NCBI GenBank assembly: GCA_021838445.1
Contig: JAKCDU010000034.1
Span: 1 to 36,825, forward strand
Source of the DNA: Actinomycetes bacterium
GTDB lineage: Bacteria; Actinomycetota; Acidimicrobiia; Acidimicrobiales; Palsa-688
Direction of reading: 5' to 3'
DNA length: 36,825 bases
The notes below the pieces were generated by a model. The model had not been told where the DNA came from and ran no database searches. It worked only from the letters and a program-made list of their open reading frames with translations. Shown one piece after another: positions 24,181 to 33,537 of the stretch (the first letter of the stretch is position 1; the number at the start of each line of letters is the position of its first letter). Made by a program: the position numbers and the translations under genes.

Positions 24181-25059
24181 TCAACTCGGGGCGGCCGACC
24201 CGACGAACGGGGCGTCCCCGAAGGCGAAGATTCCGCCGTCCGCGCCGAGCAACCAGTAGCCCTGATGGTCCGGGGTCACGGCCATGGAGACCACCGCAGC
24301 GGCCAGTCCCACGTCGGCCGTCGAGCCGTAGAACGGGGCGCTGCCGATGGTGAAAACCCCCCCGTCGCCACCGAGCAACCAGACCCCGACGTCGGTGGCG
24401 GTCCCGTGGTCGACCACATCCACGAACGGCGCGTTGGGCGGGACCGACGAAAGGTCCGCCCATCCGCTCGGCCAGCTACCAGAGGAGAACCCGAACACGG
24501 CCAGGGCCCCCCTTGCCGTGACCAGCCAGTAGTGCGAGTCGTCGGCGAAGGCGTTGAGCGCGGTGACGGGGCCATCGAGGCTGGTGGCGCCGACCAAAGA
24601 GCCGGAAAAGCGGGCGTCGCCGAAGGCGAACACACCACCGTCGGACGCGGCCAGCCAGTAGCCGCCACTGTCGGGGGTCGCCGCCTCACCCACCACGGGG
24701 GCCGCGAGGGCCAGGTGGGCGGCCGACCCGAAGAAGCGGGCGTCGCCGAAGCTGAACACTCCGCCGTCGGAAGCCACCAACCAGTACCCTCCGCCATCGG
24801 CGGTGGCGGCGATCCCCACGACGGGAGCGGCGAGGCGGACGCCGTTCAGAGATCCGTGCCCGACGGCGTCACCGAAGGGCAGGACGTCGCCCGCCGCGGT
24901 GGCCACCCAGTAGCCCCGCCCCGACACCGTGGAAGCCAACCCCACCGCCCGGTCGCCCGGCATGACCGCCGGTGACACCGTCGCCGCGGCCGGCCCGACC
25001 CAGATGAGCCCCCACGCCAAGGCCACCGATCCCAGCACCACCCTCAACCGCCAGCCCAC
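24181..25059 (-). CDS. Secreted GYWLVASDGG-repeat protein
   Basis: This is a 292-residue exported protein. The GTG at 25059 is preceded by AGGAGGT at a 6-nt spacing, better than the TTG six codons upstream. A signal peptide covers about residues 1-27 (LRVVLGSVALAWGLIWVGPAAA). The mature part is made of about five imperfect repeats of 45-50 residues: 'GYWLVASDGGVFSFGDARFF' then 'GSAAHLALAAPVVGEAATPD', with further copies starting GYWVATAAGDVLPFGDA, GYWLAASDGGVFAFGDA, VWLLGGDGGVFTIGSA and GYWLLGADGGIFAFGDA. The fourth copy is degenerate (HYWLVTARGALAVFGF). Such repeats probably fold as a beta-propeller. They are common in Acidimicrobiia exported proteins, where they occur alone or behind enzymatic domains. 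No catalytic domain is present here. Confidence 0.85.
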   Translation of the reverse strand: MGWRLRVVLGSVALAWGLIWVGPAAATVSPAVMPGDRAVGLASTVSGRGYWVATAAGDVLPFGDAVGHGSLNGVRLAAPVVGIAATADGGGYWLVASDGGVFSFGDARFFGSAAHLALAAPVVGEAATPDSGGYWLAASDGGVFAFGDARFSGSLVGATSLDGPVTALNAFADDSHYWLVTARGALAVFGFSSGSWPSGWADLSSVPPNAPFVDVVDHGTATDVGVWLLGGDGGVFTIGSAPFYGSTADVGLAAAVVSMAVTPDHQGYWLLGADGGIFAFGDAPFVGSAAPS

Positions 25060-25143
25060 AGCCGCACCTCCTGACAAGGTCCGTTAGCCATGGTGGCGTG
25101 GTCGCCTGGCCAGGACTAGAGGCCTTCGGTCCCCTCGATCGCC

Positions 25144-26935
<1,792 letters not shown>

Positions 26936-26942
26936 AAATACG

Positions 26943-26948
26943 ATTATG
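26943..26948 (-). promoter_or_regulatory. -10 element of the thiC promoter
   Basis: CATAAT on the minus strand matches the -10 consensus at 5 of 6 positions. It lies 8-10 nt before the riboswitch 5' end, which is where transcription should begin. The -35 region is GC-rich without a clear hexamer. Confidence 0.55.
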
Positions 26949-27090
26949 CCCGACGGGCCCGGCAAATGCACCGATGCCCCGCCACCAGCCGCTCGCGGCG
27001 CGCCGCCGCCGGTCCTCCTGTCGGGTGGACGCAACCTCGGCGCAGGGTCACTGGCCCGCCTCTCGGAGGCCGGCACTACCTTCGGGGGAC

Positions 27091-27360
27091 ATGAACGAGC
27101 TCCGGCACCACATGCACGTGGTGTTGGCCAAGACCGAGAGGTGGCTGGCCGACCTCGTCCCGGCGTCGCTGAGCGAGATCATCGTGGCCCGGCCCTTCCC
27201 GGACCGGATCTCGTCCACGTACAGCGCCTGGGTGGCGGACGAAGCGGGCCTCACCCGGCTGGACGGCATCGAATGCTGGATGTACCACCACGGGCTGCGC
27301 CACATGGGCGAGATCGAGCACGCCCGGGGGCTGGTCGGGTTGCAGGGCATGACCTCCTGA
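27091..27360 (+). CDS. Short DinB-like protein
   Basis: This 89-residue protein has GGGGGAC before ATG 27091. The C-terminal half, CWMYHHGLRHMGEIEHARGL then VGLQGMTS, resembles the last helix of DinB/DUF664 proteins ('H..RHlGEie..rgl.Gl.G'), which bind metal with three histidines in a four-helix bundle and act in thiol-dependent chemistry or damage response. The protein is about half the usual length and lacks the N-terminal helices, so it may be a truncated copy or an independent two-helix unit. No upstream fragment in another frame was recognised. Confidence 0.5.
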   Translation: MNELRHHMHVVLAKTERWLADLVPASLSEIIVARPFPDRISSTYSAWVADEAGLTRLDGIECWMYHHGLRHMGEIEHARGLVGLQGMTS

Positions 27361-27479
27361 TCCGATTGCTCCCGACCAGGTTGCAGGTGCTCCATCGGCG
27401 GAGAAACGGGCGCGCTCTCCCGAACCCCCGAGCCTGCTCCACCTCTGTCGGATCCTCTTGGGGTTCTCGGGTTTCGCTA

Positions 27480-27881
27480 CTACCCGGCGAAGGTAGCGAA
27501 GGTCCAGTGGTTGCCGTCGGGGTCCTCCACGGTGAAATCACGCGACGGGTAGTCCGACCGATCGACGATCGAATGGACCACCGTCGCGCCGATGGCGCGG
27601 GTTCGCTCCAGCACGGCATCGGGATCGGAAGTAACGACATGGAGAGAGCTGGTTCCCGGCCGGCACGGAGTGGCACGCTCGCCCGTGCTGGAGAGCAGCA
27701 CACGACCACCCTCGGGCCAATCCAACTGGCAGTGATGGATCAACCCGCCCTGCTCGCCCGGGATCATCAGGTCCTCGGTGAATCCGATGGCCAGCAACCA
27801 CTCGCGCAACGCCACGGCGTCGTCACTGACGACGCTCGCCCAGATGCTCGGCTGACGGATACCACTCGCTCGGATGGCCAT
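27480..27881 (-). CDS. VOC family protein
   Basis: This is a 133-residue single-domain glyoxalase-fold protein starting at ATG 27881. The two beta-alpha-beta-beta-beta units are visible: PSIWASVVSDDAVALREWLL, AIGFTEDLMIPGEQG, HHCQLDWPEGGRVLLSS, then TSSLHVVTSDPDAVLERTRA, ending in the terminal strand RDFTVEDPDGNHWTFATF with 'DPdGN.W.f'. The His in HHCQLDW and the final region are candidate metal ligands. This form is close to the PhnB/'AhpD-like VOC' proteins of unknown substrate. It is a single gene. Confidence 0.88.
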   Translation of the reverse strand: MAIRASGIRQPSIWASVVSDDAVALREWLLAIGFTEDLMIPGEQGGLIHHCQLDWPEGGRVLLSSTGERATPCRPGTSSLHVVTSDPDAVLERTRAIGATVVHSIVDRSDYPSRDFTVEDPDGNHWTFATFAG

Positions 27882-28074
27882 GGCCTGCCGAATCTACCTT
27901 TCGTCAACAGCGACCGTCGTGCCGCGGTGTCCGGCCGCCCCTGATCACCGCCAGGTGGTGATCGCCGCCTTCACCAGGAGACGCCACGCCCCCGACTGTG
28001 CCCGGGGTGTGCGGTCGGACGCGCCGTGGCTACTGGCCGAGCCCGAGATGCTTCGCTCGGACCGACACGGAACA

Positions 28075-28104
28075 TTGCCTGCACCATTTGCGTAGGCATA
28101 ATAT
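28075..28104 (+). promoter_or_regulatory. Sigma-70-like promoter
   Basis: TTGCCT at 28075-28080 and TAATAT at 28099-28104 (18-nt spacer; overlapping CATAAT at 28097 with a 16-nt spacer) form a recognisable housekeeping promoter 33 nt before the small gene at 28137. An AGGAG ribosome site lies at 28128-28132. Confidence 0.55.
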
Positions 28105-28136
28105 CGGTGGTAACAGCGTCGATGATCAGGAGCGAC

Positions 28137-28292
28137 ATGGCAGAGTTGACAGCAGAGCAGAAGGAGCACTTGGCAGCGATTGATGCCAAGGTGGAAGCGA
28201 GGATCGAGCTCTCAGCAGAGGACGTGGCTTTCCTGGAGGAGAACGAGGAGGCTCTGGAGAGCATTCCTGCCGACGAAGTGGAGAGCGAGTAA
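28137..28292 (+). CDS. Small acidic protein of unknown function, 51 aa
   Basis: This short helical, strongly acidic protein reads MAELTAEQKEHLAAIDAKVE, then ARIELSAEDVAFLEENEEAL and ESIPADEVESE. ATG 28137 follows AGGAG; an ATG at 28122 would add five residues. Its TAA stop overlaps the next ATG by one base (TAATG), so the two genes are translationally coupled. Third codon positions are A or T in 14 of 51 codons, clearly more than in neighbouring genes, and TAA is used as stop. I do not recognise a family. The charge and size would suit an antidote, an inhibitor or a leader-like partner of the second protein, but nothing shows this. Confidence 0.7.
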   Translation: MAELTAEQKEHLAAIDAKVEARIELSAEDVAFLEENEEALESIPADEVESE

Positions 28293-28615
28293 TGCCGCCG
28301 ATCCCCGACGAGTTCACCATCACACAGGGCTTCCCTGGTACCTACCGGAACCTAGGCGGCGTTTCGTGGTACAAGGACGGCGACACGAACGCTGATGTAC
28401 CACACTTCACCGTCAACGGCGACCTGTCTGCGTGGCACCTCACGTACATGGTTGGTGGCTTCAACGTCGGTATCTGGTATCACGGCGACCGGTTCAGCAA
28501 CGTCAACTCGAGGAATCTTCCGCCCAGCAGATACCTGCAGTGGAAGCGGTGGGACGACGCCCACTGGGAGGAATGCGACGCTGCCGCTGCCGATTTCTAC
28601 GATCAGTTCGGCTGA
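28292..28615 (+). CDS. Hypothetical protein, Trp/Tyr-rich, 107 aa
   Basis: This is the second gene of the coupled pair. The protein begins MPPIPDEFTITQGFPGTYRN and contains many aromatic residues (seven Trp, with VSWYKDGD, SAWHLTYM, GIWYHGDRF, YLQWKRWDD, HWEECDA). Alternating polar/aromatic segments suggest mainly beta structure, with a helical C-terminal 20 residues (EECDAAAADFYDQFG). There is no signal peptide or membrane span, one cysteine, and no motif that I recognise. As with its partner, codon use is less GC-biased than around it. The unit could have been acquired recently. No function is proposed. Confidence 0.7.
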   Translation: MPPIPDEFTITQGFPGTYRNLGGVSWYKDGDTNADVPHFTVNGDLSAWHLTYMVGGFNVGIWYHGDRFSNVNSRNLPPSRYLQWKRWDDAHWEECDAAAADFYDQFG

Positions 28616-28760
28616 CGAACCAGGCGACTTCAAGGACCACGACGACTTCGCAGGCCACGGATCGTTACCGGCACCTCCCATCCTGTCGATGACTCTGGTC
28701 GGGGGATGGGACAGGGCGAAGTAGTTGGCTGAGCGTGCTCAGTCGAGAAGGGAAACCCGA

Positions 28761-29309
28761 ATGATCCTGTCCACTCATGCGTTCTTCCAGCAGGCCTACC
28801 TCGTCAACGACCTCGAGGAGTCGATCGAGAAGTGGAACCGCCTGTACGAGGCTGGACCGTTCCACATCAGCCCGCACCATCAGACCGAGAAGTTCTCCTA
28901 CCGGGGGACCAACCAGCAGGCCGATGTCTCCTACGCCTTCGGGTACCTGGGTGACCAGATGATCCAGTTCGTCCAGCAGCACGACGACATTCCGTCCATC
29001 TATCGGGAGATGTACGCCGCCGGTGAGGAAGGGTTCCATCACGTCGGGATCCTCGTCCACGACTTTGCCGAAGAACGCCAGCGCTTCATCGACGCCGGTT
29101 TCGAGGTGGCGTGCGAGTTGTGGGCCGACGGTGTCGATGCCGCCTACATCGACACCCGCTCGGTCAACGGAGGGTTCACCGAGCTGCACGGTGACCCCCC
29201 GCACATCCTGGGATCCTTCGCTCGTTGGAAGCGCCAGCACGAGCTGTACCGTCCCGGCGACCCCGTCGTCGTTCCCCGCATACCGTCTTGGCCGCCGGCC
29301 GGCACCTGA
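28761..29309 (+). CDS. VOC family protein (methylmalonyl-CoA epimerase-like)
   Basis: This is a 182-residue protein with GAAGGGAAA before ATG 28761. The fold pattern is that of Glyoxalase_4 / epimerase-like VOC proteins: FFQQAYLVNDLEESIEKWNR, LYEAGPFHISPHH, YAFGYLGDQMIQFVQQHDD, then EEGFHHVGILVHDFAEERQR, FIDAGFEVACELW and the strand VNGGFTELHG. The HHVGILV His and TELHG Glu are the usual metal ligands. Homologues in Actinobacteria are annotated as VOC proteins or as steroid/fatty-acid catabolism-linked epimerases; the substrate is unknown here. A Trp/Pro-rich tail follows the domain. Confidence 0.88.
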   Translation: MILSTHAFFQQAYLVNDLEESIEKWNRLYEAGPFHISPHHQTEKFSYRGTNQQADVSYAFGYLGDQMIQFVQQHDDIPSIYREMYAAGEEGFHHVGILVHDFAEERQRFIDAGFEVACELWADGVDAAYIDTRSVNGGFTELHGDPPHILGSFARWKRQHELYRPGDPVVVPRIPSWPPAGT

Positions 29310-29421
29310 AAGGTCAATCCACAGGCCGCCGCCCGGATCAGACCCACCCGGGCCGCCGCCGCAGTACTTGACCCCGCTGAAGCGCCGCCCTGGTACGGTC
29401 TCCGACGGAGGCGCAAGCAAC

Positions 29422-29919
29422 GTGGAGATCCGAACGGTGCGGCCGGGCGAGTACCGACGGGCCGGGGAGATCGTCCTGGCGGCCTACCGGGCCATTCCGG
29501 GGGGGACGACATCGGACGACTACGCCGCCGAACTGGTCGACGTGGCGGCCCGGGTGGGAGGCGCCGAGGTCCTGGTGGCGGCCGTCGGGGGCACCACACT
29601 GCTGGGTTGCGTCACCTTCGTCGCGGGCCCCTCGTCGCCGTGGGCCGAAGGCGTCGAAGGCGGTGAGGCGGCCATACGTATGCTCGGGGTCGACCCCTTG
29701 GCGCAGCAACGCGGCTTCGGCCGGGCCCTGGTCGAAGCTTGTGTCGAGCGGGCCCGATCTCTCGGCCGGGAAGCGGTGCTGCTGCACACCACGCCCTGGA
29801 TGACCGCCGCTCACCGGCTGTACGAGCGCGCCGGGTTCTTACGGGTCCCCGAACGCGACTGGCATCCGACCCCGTCGGTTCCGCTGCTGGCCTACCGCAA
29901 GCCGCTCATCCGGGAGTGA
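29422..29919 (+). CDS. GNAT family N-acetyltransferase
   Basis: This is a 165-residue acetyl-CoA-dependent acyltransferase. GTG 29422 (VEIRTVRPGEYRRAGEIVLA) sits at the first strand of the fold; no ATG is available. The acetyl-CoA-binding motif A is visible as IRMLGVDPLAQQRGFGRAL, i.e. the V-x-P-x-x-Q/R-x-x-G-x-G/A loop with helix VEACVERARSL, followed by EAVLLHTTPWMTAAHRLYER and AGFLRVPERDW, the motif B region 'A...Y.r.GF'. The substrate amine is unknown. It is a single gene. Confidence 0.93.
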   Translation: MEIRTVRPGEYRRAGEIVLAAYRAIPGGTTSDDYAAELVDVAARVGGAEVLVAAVGGTTLLGCVTFVAGPSSPWAEGVEGGEAAIRMLGVDPLAQQRGFGRALVEACVERARSLGREAVLLHTTPWMTAAHRLYERAGFLRVPERDWHPTPSVPLLAYRKPLIRE

Positions 29920-30162
29920 CCGGCGGGATCGGGATGAGGCTCTGAGCGGCCATGGCCGGTGGCGCCACCAGCCGGTGGGTGCCGGATCAGTGAGCCGCTT
30001 CAGCGTCGAAGCGGTCGAGGACTCCCTCTTGCATCCCCAGGCGCTCGCGTAGGGGAGCCCCGCCGCTGGATGCAGACCGGCCGGGTCCCAGTGGCGATTG
30101 AGAAGGGGCGGCCCGGAGCCGCCGAATCAGGTCGGGTCCGGGTCTGCGGCGATCAGCTGACT

Positions 30163-30543
30163 CTAGAGAGGTCCCAGGTTGAACTCGTTGAGAATGCTGT
30201 CACCGGCCTCGCCCGAGTAGATGGAGTCCTGCCGGATGCAGTACTTGACCGTACCGAGGTCGATGTAGAAGTCGTCGCGAAGGTCGCCGTGCGGGCCGGC
30301 TTTCTTCAGGGCGCTGCGTGCGTCACCGTCAGGGTCGTCAATCCAGTCGTTGTAAAGCTGCCCGTACCCCTTCTCGTGGCACCAGGCCTGGAAGATGGGC
30401 AGCCAGTAGCTGTCCGACTCGTAGATCTTCTGTAACTCCTTGGGGCGGGAATTGCCCAGGAGCCGCGACGCCTGATCCTCGGTGATCCAGTCGAATACGA
30501 ACGTCTGGACCGCTCCTTGGTGTTCGAAGGTGAACGAAGCCAC
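30163..30543 (-). CDS. Hypothetical protein, 126 aa
   Basis: GTG 30543 with GGAGG at a 7-nt spacing is the best start (VASFTFEHQGAVQTFVFDWI). The protein is soluble, moderately acidic and rich in aromatic residues (SYWLPIFQAWCHEKGYGQLY, NDWIDD), with SRPKELQKIYESD and RSALKKAGPHGDLRDDFYID. The last 30 residues (GTVKYCIRQDSIYSGEAGD) look beta-rich. I recognise no family and assign no function. Composition is less GC-rich than in most neighbours. Upstream on the same strand a palindrome overlaps the likely promoter. Confidence 0.65.
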   Translation of the reverse strand: MASFTFEHQGAVQTFVFDWITEDQASRLLGNSRPKELQKIYESDSYWLPIFQAWCHEKGYGQLYNDWIDDPDGDARSALKKAGPHGDLRDDFYIDLGTVKYCIRQDSIYSGEAGDSILNEFNLGPL

Positions 30544-30879
30544 AGAGGCACCTCCTCGGGAATCTCCCCAAACATACATGTTGGCCCTTGGTCGTGCCTC
30601 GACGCATCGGCCTCGCTGCTGCTCCGGCCGACCATTTGACGGCGCCGGTGTCTGAGGCGCTCCCCTTGCTCTGGAGGACCTCAGATTTGGGGCCGGGGGA
30701 GCGAGCCGGTCCCGAGGGTGGGTACCCGACGGTGCTCGCCGTGGACACACCGGGCCGCTACCGTGCTGGGTGGGCAGGGGTCACCGGGCCACTCGGTGAC
30801 AGCGGCGGTTCCCCGACCAAGTGGGGGGATAGGGATTGACGGACGGCGGCTGGTGGAATACTCGGACCCGGTACAGGAA
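30544..30879. other. 336-nt divergent intergenic region with palindrome
   Basis: This space separates the orphan gene (minus) from the response regulator (plus). The inverted repeat AACAT-AC-ATGTT at 30571-30582, just 28 nt before the orphan GTG, is AT-rich against its surroundings and is a candidate operator. The regulator start could be earlier (GTG 30853). Open frames here lack ribosome sites and look incidental. Confidence 0.5.
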
Positions 30880-31551
30880 ATGACCCCCGTCGGCGGGGCC
30901 ACGCCGCGGGTGGTGATCCTGGACGACCATCGCCTGCTCGCCGCCGCCCTGGCCGCCGCCCTGGAGGTCGTCGGCTTCGTCGTCGATACGCCTGAGCTGA
31001 CCGACCCTGACCGGGTGCTCAGCGCGCTCGAGGGTGATCCGCCGCAGGTAGCGCTGCTCGATCTGGACCTCGGCGTATTCGGGTCTGGGGAGTCGCTGCT
31101 CGGGGGTTTGGTGTCCATGGGGGCCCGGGTGCTGGTGGTGTCGGGAACCTCGGACGAGGCTGCGGTCGGACGGTGCGTGGCCGCCGGCGCTTGGGGATGG
31201 GTACCCAAGAGCGAGGCCCTCGACGACCTGGTCACGGCCATCGAATCGACGGCAGCCGGTCGCGGTCAGCTCGATGAAGCCCAGCGGGACCGGCTCATCG
31301 GGGTGTGGCGCACCGAGCGGGAGGCGGCCGAGCGGGCGTTGGCTCCCTTCGCCCGACTGAGTAGGCGCGAGAGCGAGGTCTTGGCCGGTCTGGCCGAGGG
31401 CCGGTCGGTGGAGCGCATCGCCGCCGAGTCCTTCGTGTCCGAGACGACGGTGCGCACCCAGGTGAGGGCCATCCTGACCAAGCTCGGGGTGAACAGCCAG
31501 CTCGAGGCGGTGGCCACGGTGGCGAGAGCTGGTTGGCGGCCGCCCACCTGA
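30880..31551 (+). CDS. NarL/LuxR-type response regulator
   Basis: This is a 223-residue regulator. The receiver domain has the acidic pair Asp15/Asp16 (VVILDDHRLL), phospho-acceptor Asp61 in VALLDLDLG, Ser in LVVSGTSD and the Lys of WVPKSEALDDL. The LuxR helix-turn-helix is at about 158-215 (FARLSRRESEVLAGLAEGRS, IAAESFVSETTVRTQVRAIL). The start is not certain: ATG 30880 has only a weak CAGGAA upstream and GTG 30853 is an alternative. The likely partner kinase lies downstream at 31905, but separated by 353 nt with hairpins, unlike the tightly overlapping system at 14791-16736. Confidence 0.92.
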   Translation: MTPVGGATPRVVILDDHRLLAAALAAALEVVGFVVDTPELTDPDRVLSALEGDPPQVALLDLDLGVFGSGESLLGGLVSMGARVLVVSGTSDEAAVGRCVAAGAWGWVPKSEALDDLVTAIESTAAGRGQLDEAQRDRLIGVWRTEREAAERALAPFARLSRRESEVLAGLAEGRSVERIAAESFVSETTVRTQVRAILTKLGVNSQLEAVATVARAGWRPPT

Positions 31552-31904
31552 CCCCGTGCCCGGCTAGGACCGGCCGGGTCGAGTGGGTAGGGAAATACTC
31601 AAATCTGATGAAGTGGTATCGGCCTGCGCCGAGACATACTCGCCCCGGCAGCCGATAGGCGCCCGCCGACGTTCCATGCCGTACGGGAGCGGACCGTCGC
31701 CGGCCTGTGCTGGGGAGAGGCCGGCGACGATCCAGGCGCACGCTGAACGGCTACCGCCGGTTGAACAGGCGGTTGGCCCCAAAGGGCACTTGTGGCGGGC
31801 CGAATGGTCTTTTGTTCCGTCGAGAACTACGCAAAAAGAATTTGCTGCTATAAAGGTGCAGAGGCCCTCTGGCCACGGACACACCCCGTGGCTACTTTGC
31901 CGCT
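31552..31904 (+). other. 353-nt structured intergenic region between regulator and kinase
   Basis: No gene is recognisable. Two strong inverted repeats occur: TATCGGC...GCCGATA (31617-31623 with 31651-31657, extended by TGC/GCA past a one-base bulge), and a perfect 12-bp repeat CGTCGCCGGCCT / AGGCCGGCGACG at 31695-31706 and 31718-31729 with an 11-nt loop. An AT-rich stretch (31800-31855) containing TATAAA at 31849-31854 follows and may hold the kinase promoter. It could be a terminator plus promoter, or a structured leader. Confidence 0.6.
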
Positions 31905-33464
31905 GTGCGTTCTCGCCATGAGGAGCGCCCCGCCTACCGGGGGACGGACCGCCGGGCTCGCCAAACGGGCCCCGAGCAGGCACGCCCGACGGCCGAGCTG
32001 TTCCTCCGAGCTGCCCTGGTCCCTCTGATGGTGCTGGCTGTCCTGGCCGTCGGGTGGAACGACCGGCCCGATGCCCTTTCTGCGTCGAACGTGCTCGAGG
32101 TGCTCACCGGCCTGGTGGCCGTGGCCGCCGGGGTGACACTGCTGGTGGCCTGGAAGATCGCAGGTAGGGCGGCCACCGCCCGGCTCGGGTTGTCGCTGAT
32201 CGAGCTGGGGGTGCTCTCGGCCGCCTACCACGGGTTGTCGGCCCTGAACCTATCTGGGCGCGGCCTCGACCCCTACGGTCGGGTGGTGGTGTGCGCCGCC
32301 GTGGTGTCGTCCATGGTCGCCGCCCTGCGCAGCCCGGAGGTGGACGCGGGTCTGCGTCCGACGCGCTCCGCCGGGGTCACCTCGTTGCTCTCCCTGGCCG
32401 TGCTGGTCCTCTTAGCCCACCTATTGTGGAGCTTCCCGTCGCTTGGGAGGGGCCCGGTGCTCGGCGCGGTGACCGGCGGCGGGTGTGCCGGAGCGTGGAC
32501 GGCGCTGGCTGTCCTGGCGTGGACCCGGCGTGGCCCGGCGGAGCGGCCCCATCGGTGGTGGGTCGGCACTTTTTCCATCTTGCAGGCGGCCGGTGCGGTC
32601 ATGGGGGCCCTGCTTCCCGCCGCCGGATGGGGACGGGTGGCGGTACACATGGTGGTCCTCACCGGGTCCTCGGTGGCCTTGACCGCGGGGGCCACCGTCT
32701 TGCGGGGGCGGCTCGCCGGTCAGGACCGCTACGCCCGGGAGCTGCGGGTCGGACTCGAGAGCCTGCGGGCCGACCTGGAGTTGGAGCGCGCCGAGCTCGA
32801 CGAGCGCCTCCACGACCTGCGCAACGCAGTGGCCGCCTTGCGCAGCGCGGATTCCACTCTGCGCCGTCATGCCTCCCGGTTGGACGACGCCACCCGGCGC
32901 AACCTGGCCGACGGTCTCACCGCCGAACTGGCCCGGCTCCAGTCGCTGATCGAGCCCGGCCGCCGCCCCCGCATGCAGGACTTCCGCCTCGATTCGGTGC
33001 TGGGGCAGGTGGTGGCCGCCGAGGTCACCTTCGGGTCAACCATATGTGTCGCGGTCGGGCCCGAGATGGTGCACGGGGACCCCGACGGCCTGGCCCAGGT
33101 GGTGCAGAACCTGTTGGTCAACGCCCGTCGTTACGCCCCGGGTACCCCGGTCAGCCTGAGCGCTGAGCGTCTCGGCGGCCGGGTCCTGGTGCACATCGTC
33201 GATGACGGTCCCGGGGTGGGCGACGCCGAGCGGGCAGCCATCTTCGGGCGCGGCGCCCGGGGCCGAGCGTCGGCCGGCACGACGGGCTCGGGCCTGGGGC
33301 TCTACGTGGCCCAGCGACTCATGGCCGAGATGGGCGGGAGCATCTACCTGGCCGACGGGCCGGGGGGCGCCCATTTCGTGGCGGAACTCCAGGCCGTCCC
33401 CAGGCCCCAGCCAATCCCGCCCACGGTCACCACCGGCTGGCCGTTAGCTCGTCCTAACGGCTAG
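31905..33464 (+). CDS. Membrane sensor histidine kinase
   Basis: This is a 519-residue kinase. After a basic, polar N-terminus there are about eight hydrophobic spans between residues 33 and 265 with short loops, resembling intramembrane or 7TM-type sensors. A coiled segment (about 272-302, ELRVGLESLRADLELERAEL) leads to the dimerisation helix with candidate phospho-acceptor His303 (RLHDLRNAVAALRSA). The ATPase domain shows the N-box VVQNLLVNARRYA, the G1 box VDDGPGVGD, the F-box IFGRGARG and the G2 box GSGLGLYVAQ. The GTG start at 31905 has no ribosome site and may be leaderless or misplaced. It probably phosphorylates the regulator at 30880-31551. Confidence 0.9.
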   Translation: MRSRHEERPAYRGTDRRARQTGPEQARPTAELFLRAALVPLMVLAVLAVGWNDRPDALSASNVLEVLTGLVAVAAGVTLLVAWKIAGRAATARLGLSLIELGVLSAAYHGLSALNLSGRGLDPYGRVVVCAAVVSSMVAALRSPEVDAGLRPTRSAGVTSLLSLAVLVLLAHLLWSFPSLGRGPVLGAVTGGGCAGAWTALAVLAWTRRGPAERPHRWWVGTFSILQAAGAVMGALLPAAGWGRVAVHMVVLTGSSVALTAGATVLRGRLAGQDRYARELRVGLESLRADLELERAELDERLHDLRNAVAALRSADSTLRRHASRLDDATRRNLADGLTAELARLQSLIEPGRRPRMQDFRLDSVLGQVVAAEVTFGSTICVAVGPEMVHGDPDGLAQVVQNLLVNARRYAPGTPVSLSAERLGGRVLVHIVDDGPGVGDAERAAIFGRGARGRASAGTTGSGLGLYVAQRLMAEMGGSIYLADGPGGAHFVAELQAVPRPQPIPPTVTTGWPLARPNG

Positions 33465-33537
33465 GAGGAGGGCGCCAGCGGGCGACCCCGGTCCAGCTGG
33501 CTGTGGGGTGTGCCGACCCGGCGAGTAACTGGGTGGT

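Noticed and set aside
29990-30120. Minus-strand frame ending LRERLGMQEGVLDRFDAEAAH with a stop at about 29990
   Set aside because: The last 20 residues look protein-like, but no start, ribosome site or recognised family supports a gene; it may be the tail of a decayed gene.
31785-31820. Possible DosR/DevR-like box near GGGCCGAATGGTC
   Set aside because: Only a partial half-site match; the palindromic consensus is not met.
31583-31921. 112-codon plus-strand frame between the regulator and kinase genes
   Set aside because: It runs through both hairpins and the AT-rich promoter-like stretch and has no family features.
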